A DNA stretch of 5,813 bases from Candidatus Dojkabacteria bacterium (GTDB taxonomy: Bacteria > Patescibacteriota > Dojkabacteria > SC72 > JAFGCJ01): NCBI GenBank assembly GCA_028696915.1, contig JAQVGB010000058.1, positions 1 through 5,813 of the forward strand, read 5' to 3'. The notes below the pieces were generated by a model. That model searched no databases and was not told the DNA's origin. It saw only the letters and a program-made list of their open reading frames with translations. The translations under genes were made by a program, and so were the position numbers. Shown here one piece after another: positions 1 to 5,459 of this stretch; the first letter of the stretch is position 1; each line of letters starts with the position of its first letter.

Positions 1-61
1 CCAGACGGCGCTCTATGTCCGCCTCCGTCAGGTCGTCCTCGATTTCGTCCTTGCCTTTCAT
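1..61 (-). CDS. N-terminal fragment of an acidic hypothetical protein, cut by the left window edge
   Basis: The first 20 codons of a probable gene read MKGKDEIEDDLTEADIERRL and continue past position 1. I chose the ATG at 61-59 because this frame has GC-rich third positions and a charged, helix-like protein sequence. An in-frame TGA (67-65) lies two codons upstream, so translation in this frame cannot start much earlier. The Shine-Dalgarno match is weak: AGAGG lies about 13 bases upstream. A competing frame starts at ATG 74-72 with a much better site (AAAGGAG, 8-base spacer). That frame gives an Arg/Gly-rich sequence with AT-rich third positions, which looks like a shadow. The gene follows the zinc-binding protein by about 58 bases and is probably in the same transcript. 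Too little is visible to assign a function. Confidence 0.5.
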   Translation of the reverse strand, partial: MKGKDEIEDDLTEADIERRL

Positions 62-119
62 CCATCACTCTCATCCTCTGCTCTCCTTTGGGTAATAAAT
101 CATCTTACTTGCCCCCCTG

Positions 120-527
120 TTACACAATAACGATATCCGTCTTAATCGTCTCTACAATCGTTTCTTTTAGACCCTCGAAAAATCCTTTTCTGTATACCCA
201 ATCTCTTTTCAACAATTCTTTACCTAAACACCTTCCATCATGAGCTGCCCTCTCACCATTCACACACAACATCGCTGGCACGCCTTGAACATCTTTACCA
301 TTATGAGATTCGAAGAAAACTGTGAATGCCTGCCTATCTCTGATAGTCATTTTATTTTCACACACAGAGCACAATCCAGTCACGCTTTCCTCCCGCGCAG
401 CCTCACCAGTGGCTACATGACACTTGATGCATTTGCGGTTAACCATCGACTTATACCATACCTGAAAGAACCCATCCTGCTTGACCATCTCGGCATAAGC
501 TAATACTTCCCATTTTTTATTTCCCAT
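120..527 (-). CDS. Hypothetical protein with a CxxC/CxxC zinc-binding pair
   Basis: This 135-residue protein is not one I recognise. Residues 33-56 carry C33-IK-C36 and C53-SV-C56, a C-x2-C-x16-C-x2-C arrangement typical of a small zinc ribbon or knuckle. Two further cysteines (88 and 100) lie in a more basic, glycine-containing segment. The C-terminus is a short amphipathic helix ending in a hydrophobic tail (DIVIV). There is no signal peptide or membrane segment, so it should be cytoplasmic. The ATG at 527-525 is preceded by AAAAAGGGGG only four bases upstream, a short spacing. It starts 12 bases after the stop of the 97-residue gene, so the two are almost certainly cotranscribed. Zinc ribbons of this size in phage and plasmid accessory genes often bind nucleic acid or proteins, but that role here is only inference. 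Confidence 0.8.
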   Translation of the reverse strand: MGNKKWEVLAYAEMVKQDGFFQVWYKSMVNRKCIKCHVATGEAAREESVTGLCSVCENKMTIRDRQAFTVFFESHNGKDVQGVPAMLCVNGERAAHDGRCLGKELLKRDWVYRKGFFEGLKETIVETIKTDIVIV

Positions 528-539
528 GTTGCCCCCTTT

Positions 540-833
540 TTAATATTCATCCGGAAACAGCGCCGTCGTGGCCGACCTATCGGCCTCGGTAATGATCCAG
601 ATTTTTGGTTTTCCCGCCGTTTGATACACCGATAACAATCGCGTGCCGTCGACCAGAGCCTGTTGATTTTCAGCGCGGTCTTCCCTGCACATCTCTCCCC
701 AATCGCCGTTCGCGTGCCGTCGCAAGGAATCGTTGACGAACTTTGCGAATTCCAGATTCTCCGCGACCAAGTCATTGACGCCCCGCGTCAGGTACAAACG
801 CCCAAGATTGAACTTTATTCCCGCCTGTAACAT
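540..833 (-). CDS. Small conserved accessory protein of unknown function (GDWG / ITEADRS family)
   Basis: This 97-residue protein has the hallmarks of a compact family that I recall from phages, plasmids and integrative elements and that has no established function. Its centre reads RHANGDWGEMCREDRAEN (about residues 39-56), followed by a GTRLLSVY strand and a conserved end, IWIITEADRSATTALFPDEY. Some databases label relatives as restriction-modification or plasmid-related proteins, but nothing in the sequence shows enzymatic motifs. The ATG at 833-831 is well supported by AAAGGGGGTGA, one mismatch from the ideal Shine-Dalgarno sequence, seven bases upstream. It lies downstream of the structured 834-991 gap and just upstream of the zinc-binding protein gene. 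Local GC is about 53%, higher than in the promoter-proximal genes at 4000-4600. Family recall is from memory and was not searched. Confidence 0.85.
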   Translation of the reverse strand: MLQAGIKFNLGRLYLTRGVNDLVAENLEFAKFVNDSLRRHANGDWGEMCREDRAENQQALVDGTRLLSVYQTAGKPKIWIITEADRSATTALFPDEY

Positions 834-837
834 CCTC

Positions 838-848
838 TCACCCCCTTT
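838..848 (-). promoter_or_regulatory. Ribosome binding site of the 97-residue gene
   Basis: The minus strand reads AAAGGGGGTGA, which differs at one base from the consensus AAAGGAGGTGA. Its G core sits seven bases before the ATG at 833-831 and fixes that start. The next gene (start 527) and the gap after its stop also carry poly-G versions of the site (GGGGGCAA). Confidence 0.75.
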
Positions 849-870
849 CCTTTTTGCTTTATTGTCTACA

Positions 871-979
871 CTGTTTTTAACGGTTTCAGCGGCACTTTAG
901 GCCTATATACATCCGGGTGCTTCTGGACCGGCAAAGCACCGCCGTCCTCAGGCCGTCGCTCTAACTGCCGTTAAAACAG
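871..979 (-). other. Nested inverted repeats, possible structured RNA or cruciform, between helicase and accessory genes
   Basis: On the minus strand the arm CTGTTTTAACGG (979-968) can pair with CCGTTAAAAACAG (883-871), leaving one bulged A. Inside lie AGCG/CGCT (960-957 with 891-888), GGCCT/AGGCC (954-950 with 904-900) and a perfect 7-bp stem GGTGCTT/AAGCACC (940-934 with 922-916) closing an 11-base loop. The stems are correctly nested, so the whole 109 bases could form one interrupted hairpin. No T-run follows on either strand, so it is not a standard intrinsic terminator. It lies 12 bases after the helicase stop and ends 22 bases before the ribosome binding site of the next gene. It could be a 5' leader element, an RNA-processing site separating replication from accessory genes, or an origin-like DNA structure. 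The pairing is seen directly; the role is inference. Confidence 0.45.
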
Positions 980-991
980 CTAAAAACGCGT

Positions 992-3025
992 CTATCTCTC
1001 CAACAATCCTTCATTAAGCATCCGTTTGAGTGCCTTCTTAAACTTGGCGGTGATCTTGTACCCACGCTTGCCCGACTTACTCCTGATTAAATGGAGCTCC
1101 TTGAACGGCTTTAATTTATTCGTCACATTATCAGGAGTCAGATCCAGTATGTCCGCCAAATGCCCCCGCTCGATGACATCGTTGCTGGCAAATTCAAGAC
1201 AAATGGTTTTTGCGTCTTCCGGCAGCGGACACCCGTGCGGACGAAGTTCGGCCAAAATCTGGTTGTATTCCTGCTCGGTCAACGACGAGACATCCTTGCG
1301 AAGCGAAGCGTAGATATTAAGCGCACAGTTGTCGTGATCGTAGAGATAAAACATGTACTGCTTGATATATTCGACATGATCAGCGGTCACGATGACCTTT
1401 TGGTGAGCTTCATCGGTCGAATGCAGAAGAGACGCCAATGCGACCGATAATCGGGCGACTTTGTGCCGAGCATCGGAAGTGATAAGTGGAATGTCGATCG
1501 CCTTCTCATATTTTGCCTTACGCTCCTTAGCCACCGTGTACACGTGCGTCACAGCCTCTGCCGTAAACTCAATATCCTTCGGCGCTCTTGTCCATGCCTT
1601 ACAAACGTTCAAGTAGAGCCTTTTTGAGGTGATTTGATGGGGCGTTTTGGATCTTTGCTCTAAAGGAATATCGATCACATCCGAGGGCGTATCACTGCAG
1701 CTTAGAAATACGGCTAAATCAAAACGCCTCGTATCCGCTGACCGAAATATCCCCTTGAGGGTCGCCACACCGCACATACTTTCATCGATCGGGGCATTGT
1801 CCTTGGGATTACAGGAAACGATAAACCGCGTTCTTGTATAATGTTCCCCAGCCTTAATGCCGCTGGCGACAATTTTCCCATCGCTCCTGCCCGATGACAG
1901 CTTATTCCATTCCTCCTCTTTAATACATTGGCCTTCATCAATAAATAGTAGCTTGCCGTCACATAGGACATAAATCCCCCACTTGAGGTACCACGTGCTT
2001 CCTACTTGCTGATAGGCGTAGGCAATCCCTGTCCGTGTAGCTGAGGTGCCGCTGATGAATGCCCCGAGCCCAATATGACGAAGCATGCGATCGAACATCT
2101 GAGTTTTTCCCTGCCCCGTGTCCCCGACCATCACAACCTCAACCCAGCCTCGTTTAAGCATCTCCTTATCGAATTTGAAGCCAATAACGGAGTGGTAGGC
2201 CAAAAGAATGGACAAGAGGACTTTTTTACGTGGCTCACCGTAAATCTGGGTTACATTATTTGTTAAATCTGACAATATTTCATCGAGCTTGGCTTCAATT
2301 GTCTGCCCCTCCGGCACTTGGAAATTCTTCAGCTCGTCATGGATGGCATCCGTCATGACAAACCCTTGGAAGTCGTCGTTGAGAGGGATGAGGTCGGCAA
2401 CAAGCAGTGTTGCTATCTGATTTTTTGGATTAGCCTTCACCCAGCCGGTCAATTTGAAATATTCGTTCGTCTTAGGAAGTGGCTTTAGAGAAAATACCTG
2501 TTTGTCTTTATACTCTCTTCCTAGTTCGTCAACGACAAATTCCTTGTCGTTTTCTTTTGCCACCGTCAGCGTAGTCACTTTTGGTGCCACCAGCAAATCC
2601 TGAACGGTAATTTTCTGTACCACTCTAGTTTGAATATACTTTCTATCGCCGGATTCGCATGGAACAATTCCGCGCAGCACAGTCCCAATTTTGGAATTGG
2701 GCAACCTTGTAAAATCAATCAATTCCACGCTGTTATAAGGTATATGCACCCTCCGTTTTTGAAAATAGAACGGGCACTGATTTTTGACATCACACTTTAC
2801 GTTATGGCATTCAGCGGTAAAAACTTTGGGTACATGGTAGACTTCATCTTTGGCGCACACCATAACATCTGTCTCAATCTTTCTGTCCGCATATTCGATC
2901 TTGTCGATATCCATCAAGTACACTGGCTCAGCTTTGACATCGTCCAGCAGATGCTCGACCAAAATCTTCGCTTTTTGTTTTCGTTTCTCGAATTCCTGTT
3001 TTTTCTTATGAGTTGAAGTAGTCAT
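992..3025 (-). CDS. MCM-like AAA+ replicative helicase
   Basis: This 677-residue protein is predicted to unwind DNA ahead of replication using ATP. Residues about 70-150 form an MCM-like N-terminal region with a cysteine cluster (C73, C78, C84) next to a probable OB-fold. The AAA+ core has Walker A GDTGQGKT (301-308), Walker B LLFIDE (359-364), sensor 1 in SCNPKD (N406), the arginine-finger segment DTRRFDL (431-437) and a sensor 2 arginine near R520. The segment VASGIKAGEHYTRTRFIVSC matches the MCM pre-sensor block that in family members reads like SIAKAGI. A winged-helix end (about 615-670) resembles the MCM C-terminal domain. The length fits archaeal MCMs (about 650-700). The ATG at 3025-3023 lies inside the end of the primase gene, with GGAGGGG ten bases upstream, so the two are translationally linked. 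The zinc site shows three clear cysteines rather than four. MCM homologues are rare in bacteria and mostly found in prophages and other mobile DNA. Family assignment is strong; partner and mechanism are inferred. Confidence 0.88.
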   Translation of the reverse strand: MTTSTHKKKQEFEKRKQKAKILVEHLLDDVKAEPVYLMDIDKIEYADRKIETDVMVCAKDEVYHVPKVFTAECHNVKCDVKNQCPFYFQKRRVHIPYNSVELIDFTRLPNSKIGTVLRGIVPCESGDRKYIQTRVVQKITVQDLLVAPKVTTLTVAKENDKEFVVDELGREYKDKQVFSLKPLPKTNEYFKLTGWVKANPKNQIATLLVADLIPLNDDFQGFVMTDAIHDELKNFQVPEGQTIEAKLDEILSDLTNNVTQIYGEPRKKVLLSILLAYHSVIGFKFDKEMLKRGWVEVVMVGDTGQGKTQMFDRMLRHIGLGAFISGTSATRTGIAYAYQQVGSTWYLKWGIYVLCDGKLLFIDEGQCIKEEEWNKLSSGRSDGKIVASGIKAGEHYTRTRFIVSCNPKDNAPIDESMCGVATLKGIFRSADTRRFDLAVFLSCSDTPSDVIDIPLEQRSKTPHQITSKRLYLNVCKAWTRAPKDIEFTAEAVTHVYTVAKERKAKYEKAIDIPLITSDARHKVARLSVALASLLHSTDEAHQKVIVTADHVEYIKQYMFYLYDHDNCALNIYASLRKDVSSLTEQEYNQILAELRPHGCPLPEDAKTICLEFASNDVIERGHLADILDLTPDNVTNKLKPFKELHLIRSKSGKRGYKITAKFKKALKRMLNEGLLER

Positions 3026-4010
3026 TTAAGTCCATCCCCTCCGGTAGTTTGATCACTTTGATATCGCCAAAAAACATGTCGTTCAATTTTTTCGTCCCCT
3101 CCGTACCCGCCGCATCCGCGTCAAGACACGAATACACTTCTGATACGTTTCGGAATTTCGCCAAATAACTCTCCTTGAAAGCTTGTGAGCCCAAAATTCC
3201 TACTGCCGTGAAACCATACTGTTCGGCAGTAATCGTATCCACTGGGCCTTCGCAAAGCATGACTTCATCTGCATCGCGCAGGACATCCTCGTTATACAAG
3301 TAGGAAATCTCGCCTTTGAGATGTTTAAACTTGCTCACGGCATCGTCAGCCAGCATCCGTCCCGTAAAGGAGACGACTTCTCCGCGAACCATGATTGGAA
3401 AAACTATCGCAACCTCATAAAATTCTCTCACCTTGCCTTGGTATGCCGATAAGACTCCGGATTCTATTCCATCCGTTTCCGAAAACCCCTCTTTTATAAG
3501 GTAATCGCACAGCCCTTCGCGGCGCGCCATTCCCAGTTTAAATTTCAATATCACCTCCTTGTCGAATCCCTTCTTCTGTATATATTCAATTGCTTTCGCC
3601 GAATCATCATCTGCTGCATGCGAATCAAGCACTTCTAAAAGTTGCTTATGGTAGAATCCCGCGGTAGCGCGCAGAATCTCTCGTTGACGTTTCTGCTTTT
3701 CAAGAGCTTTTTTCTGTTCTTCCGTAAGTTCCTGCAGCTTAATGGCTTTCTTGTCAGCAAGAATCCTGACAGCTTCAGGAAACGTTACTTTTTCCATCAT
3801 CATGATGAACCCAAACACATCGACAGCCCTATCCATACAGACAAAACATTTTCCGATTTGCTTCCTTACACTTACACTGAAGCTTGGATCATGGTCATCA
3901 TGAAATGGGCACACTCCTTTCCCATTCTTTAAAGGAGTATACTGACTCACCACCTCCTCAATTGGATTTGCTGCTCTCACCCTCTCAATCACATCTTGGT
4001 CATACATCAT
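3006..4010 (-). CDS. Short DnaG-type DNA primase (CHC2 zinc finger + TOPRIM)
   Basis: This 334-residue primase should make RNA primers for the element's replication. The CHC2 zinc finger is complete: C34, H37, C55 and C58 (C-x2-H-x17-C-x2-C). A charged linker (about 90-115) leads into the DnaG catalytic core, with the basic segment SFTGRML (214-220). The TOPRIM domain has the glutamate in LCEGPVD (E254), the DxD pair in CLDADAAG (D297, D299) and a late acidic MDLND (326-330). The protein stops directly after TOPRIM, whereas cellular DnaG is near 600 residues and ends in a DnaB-binding domain that is absent here. An in-frame TTG at 4046 would add 12 residues, but AAGGAGGG eight bases before ATG 4010 and the canonical start MMYDQDVIERV support 4010. 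The gene follows the MerR-like gene by 54 bases and overlaps the helicase by 20. Confidence 0.93.
   Translation of the reverse strand: MMYDQDVIERVRAANPIEEVVSQYTPLKNGKGVCPFHDDHDPSFSVSVRKQIGKCFVCMDRAVDVFGFIMMMEKVTFPEAVRILADKKAIKLQELTEEQKKALEKQKRQREILRATAGFYHKQLLEVLDSHAADDDSAKAIEYIQKKGFDKEVILKFKLGMARREGLCDYLIKEGFSETDGIESGVLSAYQGKVREFYEVAIVFPIMVRGEVVSFTGRMLADDAVSKFKHLKGEISYLYNEDVLRDADEVMLCEGPVDTITAEQYGFTAVGILGSQAFKESYLAKFRNVSEVYSCLDADAAGTEGTKKLNDMFFGDIKVIKLPEGMDLNDYFNS
3036..3042 (-). promoter_or_regulatory. Ribosome binding site of the MCM-like gene, inside the primase gene
   Basis: GGAGGGG on the minus strand lies ten bases before the helicase ATG (3025) and encodes part of the primase's last residues (PEGMD). 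The site and start are embedded in the primase reading frame, which couples translation of the two proteins. Confidence 0.6.
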
Positions 4011-4018
4011 CTTATTTA

Positions 4019-4026
4019 CCCTCCTT
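4019..4026 (-). promoter_or_regulatory. Strong ribosome binding site that sets the primase start
   Basis: AAGGAGGG on the minus strand is followed by an eight-base spacer (TAAATAAG) and then ATG ATG. It makes 4010 the start of the primase rather than the upstream in-frame TTG at 4046. It is the best Shine-Dalgarno match in the window. Confidence 0.85.
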
Positions 4027-4064
4027 CTCTTGAAACTCCGTAACAACTTTAGCCAAAAAATATA

Positions 4065-4586
4065 TCACTTCTCGCCTGTAATACCTAAAAACTCGTCCTT
4101 TGCCGTTTTTAACTCAGAAATTTGAGAGTCGGCGCGCTTTGACACAATTTTCATCGTGTTCGCGTATATTTCATACATTTTGACAAGTTCCCCATCCAAT
4201 TTTTTGCTCGCTTCCCGCTTGTCCGCATCATACTCTATTCCCATCGAACCACCTTCAACGCTCTGAATCAGATATACATTTGCATAGCGCTCCTTTCGAG
4301 TTTTATCATCAACAGGAAAATGTTTACGCAAAAATCGCGCAATTTCCTTTTCAATATCATACAAGTCTTTGATCATGTCGAACTCAATATCTAATCTACG
4401 CAGCAGGGCAATTTTCCTGAACAACTCTTGCTGTTCGAAAGTATAATAACTCTTCTTCCCTCGAATACCGCTCCCCCACAGTGGCAGCTTGATACGCTTT
4501 TCGATCTTTTTGATCCACGTATGCGACAAGCCGACATTTGCGGCCAACTGCGATAAAGTTATTTCACTTAATGAGTCTGCTCTCAT
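4065..4586 (-). CDS. MerR-type helix-turn-helix DNA-binding protein
   Basis: This 173-residue protein begins with a MerR-like winged helix-turn-helix (about residues 8-80). It shows the helix-turn pattern ITLSQLAANVGLSHTWIKKIE, a wing containing RGKKSYYTFEQQELFRKI, and a second helical pair, ALLRRLDIEFDMIKDL. The C-terminal half is charged and helical, with probable coiled-coil character (about 125-165), which fits dimerisation; no effector-binding cysteines or ligand domain are visible. It is the first gene after a strong promoter and directly upstream of the primase, so it may regulate its own operon, or act as an origin-binding initiator that loads the primase and helicase. I see no Shine-Dalgarno sequence before ATG 4586, which lies only ten bases past the -10 box, so the message is probably leaderless. 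Its TGA stop and the primase share a reading frame with no other stop between them. Confidence 0.82.
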   Translation of the reverse strand: MRADSLSEITLSQLAANVGLSHTWIKKIEKRIKLPLWGSGIRGKKSYYTFEQQELFRKIALLRRLDIEFDMIKDLYDIEKEIARFLRKHFPVDDKTRKERYANVYLIQSVEGGSMGIEYDADKREASKKLDGELVKMYEIYANTMKIVSKRADSQISELKTAKDEFLGITGEK

Positions 4587-4595
4587 TTGTTACTG

Positions 4596-4624
4596 AGTTT
4601 ACCCGATGTTTCAAGTATTGTCAA
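4596..4624 (-). promoter_or_regulatory. Sigma70-type promoter of the MerR-primase-MCM operon
   Basis: The minus strand shows a perfect -35 TTGACA (4624-4619), a 17-base spacer and a -10 TAAACT (4601-4596). Transcription should start near 4590-4588, only a few bases before the ATG at 4586. A CTTGA direct repeat with a 10-base period (CTTGACAATACTTGA) overlaps the -35 box and could be an operator half-site pair on one face of the helix. No terminator separates it from the upstream TPR gene, so read-through from the right is also possible. Confidence 0.8.
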
Positions 4625-4632
4625 GAACTATT

Positions 4633-5070
4633 TTAAAATTCTTTTGAGTCGTCAAAATTCCCGATTTCAAACTCGTATTCCGGCATCTTATCGCGGTCGC
4701 CGCCAATAAACTCCACCCAGTCATTCGCTTTCGCCAACAACGTTCTTGCCTTAGTAAAATCCGGATCAAACTCCAGCGCCTTCATTGCATAGTATCTCAC
4801 TGCTCGTTTATATAGGTAAGCCGGCGACTGATTCAGATCGGCTCTATCATAGAGCTCAGCGATCACCCAGTATAAAAAAGAATCCTGGTGATTCCTGAGT
4901 ATCATTTTGCATTGCCTGATCCGATTCTCAACCAGTGAAAAATATTTTTTCTGCACGTAATCGAATCCTTCTTTTGATGAGAATTTATTCAGCGCCCCCG
5001 CTCGATCTAGACACTCATCCCACGTTTCCATTTCAGCCCAGCTTTTCAGCAGCGCTCTGTCATAACTCAT
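4633..5070 (-). CDS. TPR-like helical protein of unknown function
   Basis: This 145-residue protein has no signal peptide and should be cytoplasmic. It is mostly helical and contains at least one convincing TPR-like unit around residues 92-116 (YAMKALEFDPDFTKARTLLA), with weaker helical hairpins before it. The last 25 residues are acidic. TPR proteins act as scaffolds for protein contacts, but no partner can be named. The ATG at 5070-5068 has GGGGAG five bases upstream and starts two bases after the stop of the lipoprotein gene. The adjacent lipoprotein is also TPR-like, so the two may have arisen from a common type of module or act together on either side of the membrane. This is inference. 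The gene ends eight bases before the -35 box of the next operon. Confidence 0.78.
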   Translation of the reverse strand: MSYDRALLKSWAEMETWDECLDRAGALNKFSSKEGFDYVQKKYFSLVENRIRQCKMILRNHQDSFLYWVIAELYDRADLNQSPAYLYKRAVRYYAMKALEFDPDFTKARTLLAKANDWVEFIGGDRDKMPEYEFEIGNFDDSKEF

Positions 5071-5072
5071 AC

Positions 5073-5459
5073 CTACTCCCCTCTCAGAGACTTTTCGACG
5101 ATTGAATCATAGTCCGTATTCCCCGCCTTCATCTCTCTGATAAAATGTTTCGCCGTTTTTCTTCGGCTGATCTCTTGAGGATAATCTTCAAGGACAGTCT
5201 GCAGATATTTTTCAAAGTATTCTATCGATTCTTTCGTCCGCTTGACCCTGCAATAGTAATAAGCGAGCCAATAATAGCTCGGGGGAAACGTCCAATCTGC
5301 CTTGATCGCATTTTTAAACTCATCCTCGGGGTTAGCCATATTCTCCAGCCCGCGGTTATACCATTCCAAGCATTTGACATTACCAACCGTCTCCTGTTTG
5401 TCTCTACCGCATCCGGAGAGAAAGAGAATAAACGCTATCAGAAATAAATACTTCTTCAT
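5073..5459 (-). CDS. Small TPR-like lipoprotein
   Basis: This 128-residue protein starts with a classic lipoprotein signal: two lysines, a hydrophobic stretch (residues 4-14) and the lipobox LSGC with the acylated cysteine at position 17. Signal peptidase II cleavage would leave C17 anchored in a membrane, with the rest outside the cytoplasm. The mature part has two TPR-like helical hairpins, around residues 32-52 (WYNRGLENMANPEDEFKNAIK) and 62-92 (YYWLAYYYCRVKRTKESIEYFEKYL). The ATG at 5459 overlaps the stop of the upstream HAD-like gene in an ATGA junction, and AAAGGA lies five bases upstream. Nothing identifies its binding partner. A lipoprotein next to a replication module is unusual and may mark an element cargo gene, a surface-modifying gene or the edge of host DNA. 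Confidence 0.85.
   Translation of the reverse strand: MKKYLFLIAFILFLSGCGRDKQETVGNVKCLEWYNRGLENMANPEDEFKNAIKADWTFPPSYYWLAYYYCRVKRTKESIEYFEKYLQTVLEDYPQEISRRKTAKHFIREMKAGNTDYDSIVEKSLRGE

Noticed and set aside
500..775. A 91-codon minus-strand frame overlapping the 97-residue gene.
   Set aside because: It is a shifted reading of the 97-residue gene, which has a better ribosome site and a recognisable conserved sequence.
901..936. A minus-strand promoter with TTGCCG and TATATA before the 97-residue gene.
   Set aside because: The spacer is about 19 bases and the -35 match is weak; it also lies within the inner stem, so I would not call it.
916..940. The 7-bp hairpin as an intrinsic terminator for the helicase transcript.
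   Set aside because: No T-run follows the stem on either strand and the 11-base loop is long.
2630..3016. A 128-codon plus-strand frame opposite the helicase N-terminus.
   Set aside because: It lies wholly antisense to a well-supported gene, has no ribosome site I can see and shows no family resemblance.
4011..4046. An upstream TTG start adding 12 residues to the primase.
   Set aside because: There is no ribosome site before it, the added basic residues do not match DnaG N-termini, and the best Shine-Dalgarno in the window falls just before ATG 4010.
59..4067. Reassignment of TGA to a sense codon, suggested by in-frame TGA codons before the left-edge gene and between the MerR-like gene and primase.
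   Set aside because: The long genes use TGG for all tryptophans without internal TGA, and TGA forms a normal ATGA stop-start overlap at 5456-5459.
5145..5447. A 100-codon plus-strand frame opposite the lipoprotein gene.
   Set aside because: The lipobox, start overlap and TPR-like sequence support the minus-strand gene; the antisense frame is a shadow.
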